Assembly: GCA_024761205.1 (NCBI GenBank)
Contig: JAMASS010000032.1
Span: 1-59,283 of the forward strand
DNA length: 59,283 nt
Direction: 5' to 3'
Origin: Limisphaerales bacterium
GTDB lineage: Bacteria > Verrucomicrobiota > Verrucomicrobiia > Limisphaerales > AAA164-E04
Part shown: piece after piece, positions 10,404 through 20,100 of the stretch
Layout of the letters: every line of letters begins with the position of its first letter
Position numbering within the stretch: position 1 is the stretch's first letter
The notes under the pieces: model-generated
Seen by the model: the letters and a program-made list of their open reading frames with translations, nothing else
Databases searched by the model: none
What the model was told of the DNA's origin: nothing
Position numbers and translations under genes: made by a program

Positions 10404-10433
10404 ATTATCCAGGGAGCCCACCATCCAAGTCAA
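10404..10433 (-). promoter_or_regulatory. Promoter of the FHA gene, TTGACT-N18-GATAAT
   Basis: On the minus strand TTGACT (10433-10428) is followed after 18 bases by GATAAT (10409-10404). The start codon at 10378 is about 25 bases further on, giving a short leader. No terminator separates carA from it, so read-through from carA may also occur. Confidence 0.55.
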
Positions 10434-10538
10434 ACCGTTTTCTGTTATTCTAACTTCGGTGCACCCAAGCCGCCTACCCAAGCACAGTCAACCCCTATTA
10501 ACAAGTTGGAATCCTTTTCGGCAACTGACAAATCCAGC

Positions 10539-11702
10539 TCAACTGCGCTCGATCAGAGAACGAAATTCTTGAAACAAAGACGCCGAATCATGCGGCCCCG
10601 GCGAAGCCTCCGGATGATACTGCACACTGAAGACCGGCTTGGTTTTGTGCCGCAGCCCTTCAACTGTTTGGTCGTTTAGATTCACGCGATTAATTTCGAC
10701 GTCATTGGGCAGCGAGTCCGAATTCACCGCAAATCCATGGTTCTGTGAGGTGATCTCAATGCGCCCGGAGTCCATGTCCTTCACCGGCTGGTTGGCTCCT
10801 CGGTGCCCGAATTTCAGCTTGTAAGTCTTCCCTCCTAGCGCCAGCGCCAACATCTGATGCCCGAGGCAAATGCCAAACATCGGGATGCCGTGATCGACTA
10901 ACTGCTTCACATTGGCGATCACACAATCAACCGCCGCCGGATCGCCAGGCCCATTGGATAAAAAGACACCAGCGGGTTTCCGCTCCAACATTGCCTCCAC
11001 CGAAGTGCTCGCTGGCATTAGGTAAGGCTTAAACCCGCGCTGCCGAAGCCGTCTGAGAATGTTGTACTTCATTCCCAAGTCGAGAGCCACAATCGGGATA
11101 TCCGCTGGTGGCAGGGACTTTCTAAGGGCACGGGGATCTCCTTCCTCACTTGGCCCAGCCGCAAGCCGAAATTCACCGCTGTCATTAGGCGACTCATCCC
11201 AATCGAACGCCTCCGAATGAGTCACCTCCTTGACATAATCCACACCAATCAACCCACTCCAAGCGCTCACCTGCTCAAGAGCCTCCGCCTCGGTTTCCGC
11301 CTGCCCGCAGACCAAGCGGCCCTTCATGGCGCCCTCAACCCGCAGCTTTTTCGCCAACGCACGCGTGTCAATCCCCTGCAAACCCGGAATGCCTTGCTCC
11401 TTCAAATACTCATCCAAAGAGCAGTTCGCCCGCCAATTACTGACCACCGGCGAGAGTTCACGAACGACGAATCCAGACAGATGCGCCCGCCAAGACTCGA
11501 CGTCGACCTCGTTCACGCCGTAGTTCCCAATGAGCGGATAGGTCATGGTCACAATCTGTGCGCGGTAGGAGGGATCCGTCAGGATCTCCTGGTAGCCCGT
11601 CATGGAGGTATTGAAACAGACCTCGCCGCAGACAATTCCGGGAGCACCGAATCCTTCCCCCCGATAAACTGTGCCGTCTTCCAATGCGAGAAATGCTTCC
11701 AT
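10539..11702 (-). CDS. carA: Carbamoyl-phosphate synthase small subunit
   Basis: CarA is the glutaminase subunit of carbamoyl-phosphate synthase. It releases ammonia from glutamine and channels it to CarB for arginine and pyrimidine synthesis. It has 387 residues, the usual length. The N-terminal domain shows CFNTSMTGYQEILTDPSY (29-46). The class I glutamine amidotransferase domain carries the nucleophile Cys279 in FGICLGHQ and the catalytic His363 and Glu365 in QYHPEASPGP. SNGPGDP (249-255) is also present. All catalytic residues are seen. carB is not adjacent: downstream is the FHA gene and upstream a dead gene. A promoter is visible at 11725-11754. No ribosome site is obvious before the ATG at 11702. 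Confidence 0.97.
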   Translation of the reverse strand: MEAFLALEDGTVYRGEGFGAPGIVCGEVCFNTSMTGYQEILTDPSYRAQIVTMTYPLIGNYGVNEVDVESWRAHLSGFVVRELSPVVSNWRANCSLDEYLKEQGIPGLQGIDTRALAKKLRVEGAMKGRLVCGQAETEAEALEQVSAWSGLIGVDYVKEVTHSEAFDWDESPNDSGEFRLAAGPSEEGDPRALRKSLPPADIPIVALDLGMKYNILRRLRQRGFKPYLMPASTSVEAMLERKPAGVFLSNGPGDPAAVDCVIANVKQLVDHGIPMFGICLGHQMLALALGGKTYKLKFGHRGANQPVKDMDSGRIEITSQNHGFAVNSDSLPNDVEINRVNLNDQTVEGLRHKTKPVFSVQYHPEASPGPHDSASLFQEFRSLIERS

Positions 11703-11724
11703 GCGTCAAAATCGAAGGGCCCAG

Positions 11725-11754
11725 ATGCTATGTTCCAACCTACCAACAGGTCAA
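11725..11754 (-). promoter_or_regulatory. Promoter of carA, TTGACC-N18-TAGCAT
   Basis: On the minus strand TTGACC (11754-11749) is followed by an 18-base spacer and TAGCAT (11730-11725), 22 bases before the carA ATG. The -10 box resembles the TAGCGT found at secA and rpsT. Confidence 0.5.
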
Positions 11755-11905
11755 GCGACTACCCGGACAACCCCGCAATGCCCGACAACACAGCCGCTAA
11801 ACCTTAACCCATAGAACGCCCCGCCGCCGACTTCCTTAGTCACAAAGCCCAAAAATCACACAACAAACATTGTCAGAACAAGCGGGCCTCTGCCATGCTG
11901 CACCT

Positions 11906-12706
11906 ATGCAACGGGTCGTCATTACCGATTACTGAACTCCTACGGCAGAGGTCGAGCAAACTCAACTGACCGACATCGCAACTGTCGATTGCCTCCAAGC
12001 AAAAACCGAGAGCGATCTCCACCGACGAGCAAGCGATGCCAACGGCATAATCTTGTACCACGAAACCTCCATCACCGAGAAGATCATTCCCGAGCCCTGA
12101 CCGAACGGAACCTGCGCCAATCACTGTCTCCCCGGGTACATGCGGGCCGTCGAACCCATCTTCCGGCTCCGAGGCGCTACCATGGGCATCATCGGACTCG
12201 GCAGAATCAAATCCACCACCGCCAAAAGAGCGCAGGGCCTGAGCAGGCAAGTCCTCACTTACGATCCCTACATAAGGCCGGGCACCGACAAAGTCATCGG
12301 GGGGACGCTTGTGGAATTGGATGAACTCCTCATCATGTCCGCACATACGCCACTCACCGAGGAGACGCGAAACCTGATCGACACCGAAGCCATTGGCAAA
12401 ATAAAACCGACGGCAATCTTGGTCAATACGGATGCCGTGGCGGACGCCCTCGTGTCCAATCAGATCGCCGGGGCCAGGATCGATATCCTGACAATCAGAC
12501 CGGCTTCAGCCTCTATGAAACTCATCCAATTGCGGCAGGAAGACAGAGCCCCTCCGGTGAAACCTTACGATCACCCTGCACATTGCCTTCTATTCCCCAG
12601 AAGGCCTGCTGGAGATGAGATAAAATCCGCCCAAGAAGCCGCACACCTCATCAGCGGCAAACCGCCGTTGAACTGCGTCAATTCTCAGTATTTTGTTTCG
12701 CGGTAG
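11906..12706 (+). pseudogene. D-2-hydroxyacid dehydrogenase (CtBP/SerA-like), broken
   Basis: The frame starts MQRVVITDY at 11906 and meets TGA at codon 10 (11933). It then continues in the same frame with family-like TPTAEVEQTQLTDIATVD and ANGIILYHETSITEKII to a second stop near 12098. The NAD-binding domain resumes at 12140 with GATMGIIGLGRI (Rossmann GxGxxx), then YDPYIRPG, LDELLIMSAHTPLTEETR (catalytic-region helix) and LVNTDAVADA. Homologues read LVNT.RGG..D here, so the active-site Arg and its surroundings are altered. The stretch joining the two domains (the family's G-V-G-x-D region) is deleted. No working enzyme can result. Intact relatives oxidise or reduce 2-hydroxyacids with NAD(P). 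Confidence 0.8.
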
Positions 12707-12710
12707 CCCC

Positions 12711-13682
12711 CTACCTCTCCGGTTCTGGGGCGTCAAGCGAGGAAAGGCTCAGGGGTTCTCCGGAAATCGCATCATTCGGGACGGACTCGAGAATGTCCGG
12801 CACCAACTCGTCGATCGAATCGGATGCCTTACCCTTCTGAAACTCAAAGTTGCGAACCGCCACCCTGACCAATAATAGTAGCCGCATTTTCAGGGCGTGC
12901 TCAGCCAGCTCGGCATAAGCTAGTTCGCGATCGGTCTCATTCTCAACCGGCTCCGTTTGCGCAAACAGCGTTTGCTCCAAAAGCGCCTCCCATTCCTTGA
13001 TCGCCGACACCGAAGGCCGTTCCGTTTCAATTTCCTTGAGAGACGCTAACATCTGACTGAGGTTGTCTTTGGAAAGTCTTTGAATCAGGCCATCCAAAGC
13101 CCGCGCCCCTTCTCCTCGATGGTGATACCCGCCAAACGATCAATCATCACGCCGCCACTCCCAACATACTATCCCAAACGCATCGTGTCCCCAAAAGCGT
13201 TCATTGCCTTCTAAGGCTGGAGCACTTGCTCGGCATACAACCCCGCAGCTAGCATCAGTTCGGATAAGCGATCCAGACCGGCCAACTCCTCCGCATGCCG
13301 CACCCCAAAGGCCGGAACGTTCTCAAACACCACCCGAGATTGATGTTCAAACGCCGCTCGCGCGATCTTCATCACTTCTTCGTGTTGATTCAAATAAGCC
13401 CCAAGTGCCCCCCGACTCAACGATGCCACAGGAACCGTTAGCTGATTAGGTGTTGTCCGCGGCTTGCAGCAACATTTCATAAGCATTCGGACTCGGATAC
13501 CCGGGGAGCTGTGTGACCGTCGTCGTAGGCGCAGCATCGCCATCCGCAGATGCTGGCTGCCGGGTGCGCAAAATCAAGCCGCCAATAACGACCACTAGTG
13601 CTACCCCCACTAAGAGAAGAATTCGTTCTTTTTCATCGCAAGTTTCCAGTGTGTAACAGCCTCCCCACGTCAAACCGTTCAC
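12711..13682 (-). pseudogene. Membrane-anchored protein of the exbBD operon, frameshifted
   Basis: The gene starts at an ATG (13682) that overlaps the exbD stop as ATGA, so it was once translated by coupling. The first piece has a membrane helix (residues 22-43, LLLVGVALVVVIGGLIL) and ends at TAA (13446) after NAYEMLLQAADNT. A second piece in another frame (LTVPVASLSRGALGAYL to AEQVLQP, 13442-13211) and a third (MIDRLAGITIEEKG near 13136 with RALDGLIQRLSKDN to 12711) carry on the same protein. The C-terminal text FEFQKGKASDSIDELVPD resembles the end of hypothetical proteins common in Verrucomicrobia and Planctomycetes. At least two frame changes and stops are present. Function unknown. Confidence 0.7.
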
Positions 13683-14098
13683 TCGTTCGACTCCGGCTTG
13701 GTTCGCAACTTAAAATTCATGATATTGGCTGTCTTCGCTGCGTCAATCACATCAACGAGCAGCCCGACAAGGGCGTCTTCATCCGGCCGGATGCTCAATT
13801 CAAGATTCGCGTGGGTGCTTGCCAAATCCGATAATTCGGTTGCCAGGTTCTCAACGGCGACTGGCTGATCCCCAAGATACAAATGGGGTGCCTCCTCCGC
13901 AATCGTCACCACAAACCGCTGTTCCGTTTCGCCGGCGCTGCTAGCGGTATTTGAGGTCGGGAGTGTCAAACTTAACGCCGGCGTCTCGCGAAAGGTTGTC
14001 GTGACCATCAGAAAGATCAGCAACACGATCAGGATATCGATCAGCGAAATGATAATAACCGCCGGTGGCCGATGTTTCTTACGGTCCGAGAATTTCAT
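13679..14098 (-). CDS. exbD: ExbD/TolR biopolymer transport protein
   Basis: This 139-residue protein has a short basic cytoplasmic start (MKFSDRKKHRP), one membrane helix (about 13-33, VIIISLIDILIVLLIFLMVT) and a periplasmic domain. The helix contains the Asp at about residue 20 (SLIDIL), the position of the proton-carrying Asp of ExbD/TolR. Together with ExbB it uses proton flow to energise a TonB-type protein that reaches outer-membrane receptors. It is the fifth gene of a minus-strand cluster, 34 bases after exbB, and its stop overlaps the start of a now broken gene (ATGA). Confidence 0.9.
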   Translation of the reverse strand: MKFSDRKKHRPPAVIIISLIDILIVLLIFLMVTTTFRETPALSLTLPTSNTASSAGETEQRFVVTIAEEAPHLYLGDQPVAVENLATELSDLASTHANLELSIRPDEDALVGLLVDVIDAAKTANIMNFKLRTKPESNE

Positions 14099-14132
14099 CG
14101 CACCTATTGGTAAATTCGATAACCACCGCTCT

Positions 14133-14750
14133 CTAGTTGTTCAACGATTTAGGAGCATAGAATCGTTGCAGGAGCATATCACAAACAGACTCCATCTCGA
14201 TAGATAGCGCCTCGACCTTTTTGTTGAAATAACTCCATGCAATAAGGGAAGGAATGGCGATTAATAAACCGGTCAGGGTGGTGTTCAACGCGATTGAAAT
14301 GCCTTTCGCCAGCACTACATTGCTGCCCAAACTCGCCTCGCCGAAATTCCCAAACAACGTGATCAAGCCATGGAGCGTACCCACCAATCCGAGCAGAGGA
14401 GCCGAGCCGACGATGACCTCGATGATCACCAAGCCGCGTTCAAGTTCCGCTACCTCTTTTCGCGCTCGTGTCTGCAAGGCATCCACGTTCTCCGCCTTCG
14501 GCCAATGCAATCGGTCAAGCACCAGGACTACAAGACGCCCTAGCGGTGAGAGATTCTTTTCACAGACCTGACGGAGTTCCGCCAAATCCTCTGCCGTCTG
14601 GCAACTCTCGACCGTTTCCTCGATAATCGGGGGAATTACTCGCCCCCAACGGAGTGCAATGGTTCGCTCGATAACAAAGGTCAATGAAACCACCGAAGCC
14701 ATGATCAGCAGCCACATAAACGGACCGCCTGATTGGATAAACTCAAGCAT
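14133..14750 (-). CDS. exbB: ExbB/TolQ/MotA-family proton channel protein
   Basis: This 205-residue inner-membrane protein has three hydrophobic segments, about residues 9-29 (GPFMWLLIMASVVSLTFVI), 108-130 and 150-172. The family signature GSAPLLGLVGTLHGLITLF (about 117-135) is well kept, as is the final KGISIALNTTLTGLLIAIP segment with the conserved Thr residues. ExbB pentamers surround an ExbD dimer and drive TonB using the proton gradient. It is 77 bases downstream of the TonB-like gene and 34 upstream of exbD. A TTGACA box occurs in the 77-base gap, but no -10 follows at the right distance. Confidence 0.9.
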   Translation of the reverse strand: MLEFIQSGGPFMWLLIMASVVSLTFVIERTIALRWGRVIPPIIEETVESCQTAEDLAELRQVCEKNLSPLGRLVVLVLDRLHWPKAENVDALQTRARKEVAELERGLVIIEVIVGSAPLLGLVGTLHGLITLFGNFGEASLGSNVVLAKGISIALNTTLTGLLIAIPSLIAWSYFNKKVEALSIEMESVCDMLLQRFYAPKSLNN

Positions 14751-14827
14751 CTATAACTGAACTGCTGCAAAAGAAGAGCCCCTTCCGTCGAAAGATCAAT
14801 GTCAAACTGTAGACACCCGCAAAAAGG

Positions 14828-15907
14828 TTAGTTGTAAAAGAAGCTAAATTGGACCTTGAGACGATCATTCCCAATCATGCGGCGCATGTCATCCGGCCAC
14901 CGCCCATACGGTGCCGGTTCGCTCACCGCCTTCTGGCAAATAAGCGACTGGATGACCCCTACGGAATCCTCGACAACCTCCAAATCTATGATAGTCCCGT
15001 CCGATTTCATTGCAAACTTCAACACCACTTTTCCCCGAGCGTTGCGCGCAGTGGGTATTGAAGCCAAAATATCCAACCAACGTTGCTGGATGGCCTGAAT
15101 GACCGCCGCATGGTAATCTCCAAGCGGTGTCGCCAAAAGGTCGGGCATGGCTTGGAGGCGAAACCGTTTGGCCCCGCCCTCCTGTTTCATTTTCTCACCG
15201 ATCAACGCCGCCTGCTGCTGCCGCACCGCCGCCAAAGTTCTCAAACGCTTAGGTTTGGGGGGCTTCGGCTCGGAGAGCGTCGAATCGCCAAGATTGATTC
15301 GATCCAAAGCAGGAACAGTCGGGCGCAACATCGCGACCTCATGAGGGCCACGTTCACTCTCCCCCTCCTTCACCGTTGCATCCGTGTTGTCAGCTTCCTC
15401 CAAAACCAATTGATCCGGCAAGTCGGGATTCAACGGGCTATTCGCCTCTTCCACCTCTTCACTGGACGCCTCCTCGGCAGGCATCGCCACCACGGACACG
15501 GCAGAGGGTGGCGTATCCGTGGTTTTCAATACTTTGTCCTGATTCCCATCAATCTCCGGCTGATCCAACGAGTCTTCCGGACTGTTGTCACCGGCAACCG
15601 CATGGATCACGGAATAATACGGCGTTTCTTCCGGCTTTTCCTCCGTCGCCTGGGACGGATTGGCATCGACGAATTGGGTCGGCGAAGTTTCAGGTTCCAG
15701 TCGGAATTCAAACTCCGAGACTTTTGGCTTCTCCTTGCCTTCCGCCAACCTCGCCACCGCCGAGTTCCCCGAAAACAGCCCGGATCGCGCCATCAAATCG
15801 AGCGCAACTAACAACAAAATATGGAACCCAAGGGAAAGACTGAACGCACAAGCGAGAGGCGCCTTTGCTCGTAACAGATTCATCTGAAGAGTGCTCGGTT
15901 GCCGCAT
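14828..15907 (-). CDS. TonB-family energy transducer
   Basis: This is a 359-residue protein from the ATG at 15907. The start is chosen because the upstream extension to 16078 lies antisense within another gene and GAGAAACGGGTG precedes this ATG. One N-terminal membrane helix (about residues 17-36, ACAFSLSLGFHILLLVALDL) is followed by a long acidic, Pro-rich periplasmic spacer with PKPPKPKRLR near 230. A C-terminal TonB-like domain follows (about 270-359: YHAAVIQAIQQRW, then GKVVLKFAMKSDGTI). TonB transmits energy from ExbBD to outer-membrane transporters. No receptor gene is in this window. It lies between the zinc-finger gene (28-base gap) and exbB. Confidence 0.8.
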   Translation of the reverse strand: MRQPSTLQMNLLRAKAPLACAFSLSLGFHILLLVALDLMARSGLFSGNSAVARLAEGKEKPKVSEFEFRLEPETSPTQFVDANPSQATEEKPEETPYYSVIHAVAGDNSPEDSLDQPEIDGNQDKVLKTTDTPPSAVSVVAMPAEEASSEEVEEANSPLNPDLPDQLVLEEADNTDATVKEGESERGPHEVAMLRPTVPALDRINLGDSTLSEPKPPKPKRLRTLAAVRQQQAALIGEKMKQEGGAKRFRLQAMPDLLATPLGDYHAAVIQAIQQRWLDILASIPTARNARGKVVLKFAMKSDGTIIDLEVVEDSVGVIQSLICQKAVSEPAPYGRWPDDMRRMIGNDRLKVQFSFFYN

Positions 15908-15935
15908 TTTCACCCGTTTCTCGCGCGTTCGAAGT

Positions 15936-16208
15936 CTAACGCCCCTGCTTTTTATGCCGCGCGGACGAGGTATTTTGATTTTTTTTGCCGGGCTCGACAA
16001 CCAGTTCCCGTCCCCCGCCCATCTTCCGCGGAACGGGCCCGTAATGAAAGCCGGTGCAAAAGCGGCACTTATACGCAACGAGATAGCTGCCTTCCTCGCG
16101 CCTCAGGTGCGCCGCAACTGCCTCGGCGGTTTGTTGGTCCTTGAACCGTCTTTTGCCGCTGCAACTGCGGCGCCGAAGTCTGCGTTTAAGTCCGCGTTTG
16201 CTGCTCAC
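15936..16208 (-). CDS. Small basic zinc-finger-like protein coupled to NYN gene
   Basis: This is a 90-residue protein from GTG at 16208. The GTG overlaps the stop of the upstream NYN gene (GTGA), a classic coupled start. An ATG at 16274 would lengthen it but overlap the neighbour by 70 bases. It is strongly basic (RGLKRRLRRRSCSGKRRF) and has Cys-Ser-Gly-Lys in the first part and YKCRFCTGFHYGP (about 49-61), giving a C...CxxC...H set like a small zinc-binding fold. Such short proteins (C-GKxRF...Y-CxxCxxxHxG) are widespread and of unknown role; nucleic-acid binding is likely (inference). The N-terminus is Arg/Lys-rich, like an RNA- or DNA-binding arm. Confidence 0.6.
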   Translation of the reverse strand: MSSKRGLKRRLRRRSCSGKRRFKDQQTAEAVAAHLRREEGSYLVAYKCRFCTGFHYGPVPRKMGGGRELVVEPGKKNQNTSSARHKKQGR

Positions 16209-17026
16209 AAGATATTCTGGATTCTCTTTGCCCGGGGCCGCTGCCTCCGCTGGCGGTGGCAAAAGGAACAGCATGGGCGGGGGGTGTTTTTTGGGATGGG
16301 CTCCCGACGGGTGAAGATGCGCGAGCAGTAAGCGCAGGTATAGATGTGGTTGCCAGCAATGATTTGCGCGAGGTTATCCTGCAGGTAGAATGGCGGAATG
16401 CGGAACTCGAAGTTGGCCAACGAGAAGGCCGTGTGCCGATGTTCGGCGCACAGTTCGTCCGGGTGGGTCGTGGCCACGAAAACGTTGCTGGTATCGGAAT
16501 AGGTGACTTGAACAGCGGGCAAGATGTCGGCATCACCAGTAATGATGCAATGGTAATCCTCCGGTTGCATGATGGCGGAGCGAACGAGCAGCGCGACGAC
16601 CATCGTGTCAACCTGTTTCTCCTGATAATCCTTTGAGATCAAACGCTTGAGAATCCAGGGGCGGAGCGACGGCCGCACCACGGCGTCACCAGAGTACCCA
16701 GCATCCAGCGCGTTGTTGACAAACTCGTTTCGAGCGTGAATGACACGCCGGATGTGCCTCAAACGATCAGGCCGGATGTCGTTATCCACAGCCGGCCAAT
16801 TGTCCAGATCATCCGGCAACATGAAAATGGAAGTTGCAAAGTAGCGTGTGCCCAAGGCTTCGCAGTCAGCGTGGTTGCGGACGTGCCTCAAGAGGGATTG
16901 ATCGAGACGAGCGAAATCCAACCGGACGGAGCAGTCGGGCCGGTCGGTCTTGGCGGCCAGGACGTGGTCCGGCCCGGCCACTTTGAACAACCAAGACCCA
17001 TCAATAAAAATGTGAATGCGCGGCAT
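16205..17026 (-). CDS. NYN-domain putative nuclease with C-terminal zinc ribbon
   Basis: This is a 273-residue protein from the ATG at 17026. The longer frame upstream is antisense to smc and is rejected. The NYN (LabA/DUF88-like, PIN-related) fold is marked by [10 protein letters not shown] (residues 4-13, first acidic site), [15 protein letters not shown] (about 143-157) and [13 protein letters not shown] (about 168-180). These Asp residues are the expected metal ligands of a ribonuclease. The last 40 residues hold CAYC and, after a spacer, CCSFC, a zinc ribbon. Known NYN proteins cut RNA; the target here is unknown. It diverges from smc across about 150 bases and is the first gene of the minus-strand cluster leading to TonB-ExbBD. 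Its stop overlaps the next start. Confidence 0.75.
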   Translation of the reverse strand: MPRIHIFIDGSWLFKVAGPDHVLAAKTDRPDCSVRLDFARLDQSLLRHVRNHADCEALGTRYFATSIFMLPDDLDNWPAVDNDIRPDRLRHIRRVIHARNEFVNNALDAGYSGDAVVRPSLRPWILKRLISKDYQEKQVDTMVVALLVRSAIMQPEDYHCIITGDADILPAVQVTYSDTSNVFVATTHPDELCAEHRHTAFSLANFEFRIPPFYLQDNLAQIIAGNHIYTCAYCSRIFTRREPIPKNTPRPCCSFCHRQRRQRPRAKRIQNIL

Positions 17027-17174
17027 AGTTGATAAGCATTCCCAATCCGACAACCTCTGGCCATTGGTTCTTTTAGAAACACCATCTCGGAACAAAAAAA
17101 CAAGGCGCAATTTCCGCCCGGTAACCGCCGATTTCCCTTTACCTGTTTCTTCATTCTTGACAGTTTCACTGCCA

Positions 17175-20100
17175 ATGCATCTCAAGAACCTTACGGTCCT
17201 CGGGTTTAAGTCATTTGCAGACCGGACTTCACTAGATTTCGAGCCTGGTATCACGGCTATCGTCGGGCCCAACGGCTGCGGGAAATCCAACGTTGCAGAC
17301 GCCATCCGATGGGTCTTGGGGGAACAGTCGGCAAAAGCACTTCGAGGCGGTGAAATGGCCGACGTTATCTTCAACGGCACCGACAAAAGGAAGGCCATTG
17401 GCATGGCCGAAGTGTCCCTGACCATCACCGATGTGGATGAAGATCACCTTCACGCCGCCCGGGTTCCAATCGACTACAACGAAGTCACGATCACTCGTAG
17501 AGTCTTCCGGGACGGGGGGAGCGAATACTTCATCAACAAGACGGCCAGCCGGCTCAGAGATATCCAACAACTGTTCATGGGTACCGGTATCGGACGCTCG
17601 AGCTACAGCATTATGGCACAGGGCAATATCACGCAAATTCTGTCCAGCAAGCCCCAGGAGCGCCGCATCATTTTCGAGGAAGCGGCCGGTATTACCAAAT
17701 TCAAAGCCCAAAAACGCGAGGCACTGAGAAAGCTGGACTATACGGAACAAAACCTCCTTCGCATTGAGGACCTCATCAAAGAGGTCAAAAGGCAAATCGG
17801 CTCACTGCAACGGCAAGCGGGAAAGGCGCGTCGCTACCAACAATACCAAACCGAGCTTCAACTCCTGGAAACCCAACTGGCGCGCCACGAGTATGACACC
17901 CTCCAAGCAGAGATTGGCGACAAAAAGGCACAGGCCGATCGGCTCCGTGAGGCCATGGAATCCGGCTCCGAAAGAGTCATCCAAACCGAAGAAGAAGTTC
18001 GACAACTCCGAGATGCATTTTCCGAGCTGGAGCATCAAATCAACCAATCCCAACAGGAAGGATTGTCCCTCAAGAATCAAATTGATCAGAACTCCAACCG
18101 GATCAGCTTCCGCCAAGAACGCCTGCGGGAACTCGAGTCGCAAAACGCGCGAGCGCTCTCGGAGATTCAGGTGGCGGAAGAACGTCATCTCGGGACCCGA
18201 CAAGAGATTGCGCTGATCCACACCAAGCTACAAGAAGCGGACCATGCCCTGGCCATCAGAAAACGGCACGTGGACAAGAATCAAAACCACATTAAGGAAA
18301 TTGAGGGCGCCATTTCCCGAACCCAGGAGGAACTCCGTCGAGCCCAATCAGACGCCTTCGCCGCCGCACAAGAGTTGGCCAAGAGTCGCAACGAAATCAA
18401 CGCCCTCGACCTCCTCAAAAAAGGAAACGATACCCGACTAGAAAAGCTCTCTTCCGAGAAGGTGCAACTTGAGGAAGAGTGCCTGCAATTGGACCAAACC
18501 CTCGAGAAATTTGCCGCTGGGGTGGAAGCCAAACGCCTCAATGCGGATCGCCAACGATCCACCGTCGAACAACGCCAAAACCGCTTGACGTGCCTCCAGG
18601 TTGAACTATCCGAACTCACGACGCAGCTCGATTCACTCACCCAGCAACAGGCCGAACAACGGTCTCGCCTTTCCGTCCTCGAACAACTCGACGCAAGCCG
18701 TGAAGGATTCAGCGAGGGTGCCATAGCCGCACTCAATCAATCGGAAAGGGTCATCGGGTCGTTGGCCGATTTCATTCGCGTCCCTGATGAGCACGTCACC
18801 GCCGTCGAAGCCTCACTCGGCCATCACTTACAAATCATCCTTACCCAATCCGAGACTGAGGCGACCGCCATCATCGACCAACTGCGCTCTACCGGCGAGG
18901 GACAGGCCAGCGTGGCCGCCCTTCAACTCATTGCCTCCAAGCCGGGACAACCTCCAACCGATAATGGCCTTCTTCCCATCAACGCCCCGTCCGCAGCCAG
19001 TATTGTTTCGAGTCCCCCGGATATGGTACCGGTCATTCAATCCCTACTCGGTGAGACGCTCATCGTTTCGGACCTTTCCCAGGCAACCCAGTTGTGGAAG
19101 GAAACCCGAGGCCAATATGATTTTGTCACCCGCGGAGGTGAAATACTCACGCGACACGGGGTGTACACCGGCGGGCGCGAAGGACTCGACAGCAGCACCT
19201 CAACGGCAATTCTCAGACGAAAGAACGAAATCCACGAGTTAACGGAATCCACCCGACGACTACAGGAATCGATCGACGCCAAGAGCCGCGCCAAGGCTGC
19301 GTTGACCAATGAACAGCGGACCCTACAAGCCAGCCTCCAGGAGGCTCAGTCGGACCTAAAAGCCACAGAAGTCGCCATCGCCACAGAAGAGGGCGAGTAT
19401 GCAGCACTTCGCAATTCACGATCCGTACTGGACCAAAAAATCGAGACTGTTGTCTACGAAGTACAATCACTGGCCAGCCAACAACAGGAAGGTCAAGCCA
19501 AGCGCGATCACTTGGCTGGTCACATTGGCTGCCTCGAATCACAAGCCGCAGATTCGGAAAGTGCAGTCCAAAGTCTCAACGGAAAGTTAGAGGAAACCCG
19601 TGCCGAGCGAGACCAAGCCAATGCGAAGCTGACTGAGTGCAAGGTGGCCCTCGCCGGGGAGCAGGAAGCCCTGACAGCGCTAAACCGCCAGAAAGGCCCT
19701 CTAGGGCAACGATTGGAGGAACTCACCCAGCTGATCGCCCAACGTCGATCCGAAACGGAGACCATCCTCACCAAGAAAGCTCAAAGCGAGTCCGAAATCT
19801 CCTCTTGCCAACAACAAGTAGAATCACTGACGCATCAACGCAATCTCAACAACGAAAAAACCGGCAAACTCGTCCAGGAGAAGTCCAAGCAAGAGAACGG
19901 GATCAATGAACGTGAATCCCAACTGAAAAACTTGCGGTCCCAATTCGAAACAGGCCAGCAAAGGAAAAACGAGCTGGACCTCGACCTCGCGCAAAAAGCC
20001 CTGAAAGCCGAAAATATTTGCCAACGAATCGAAGACAAATATCAAATACCGCTGCCAGAGATCCGCAGCAGGACGATTCAGATCGCCGAAACCGGTGACG

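Noticed and set aside
14751-14827. TTGACA box upstream of exbB as a promoter
   Set aside because: No acceptable -10 hexamer lies 16-18 bases downstream.
15908-16078. N-terminal extension of the TonB-like frame
   Set aside because: It overlaps the zinc-finger gene in another frame and contains no membrane segment; the ATG at 15907 is better.
17027-17428. N-terminal extension of the NYN frame
   Set aside because: It is antisense to the smc start, and the NYN fold begins exactly at the ATG at 17026.
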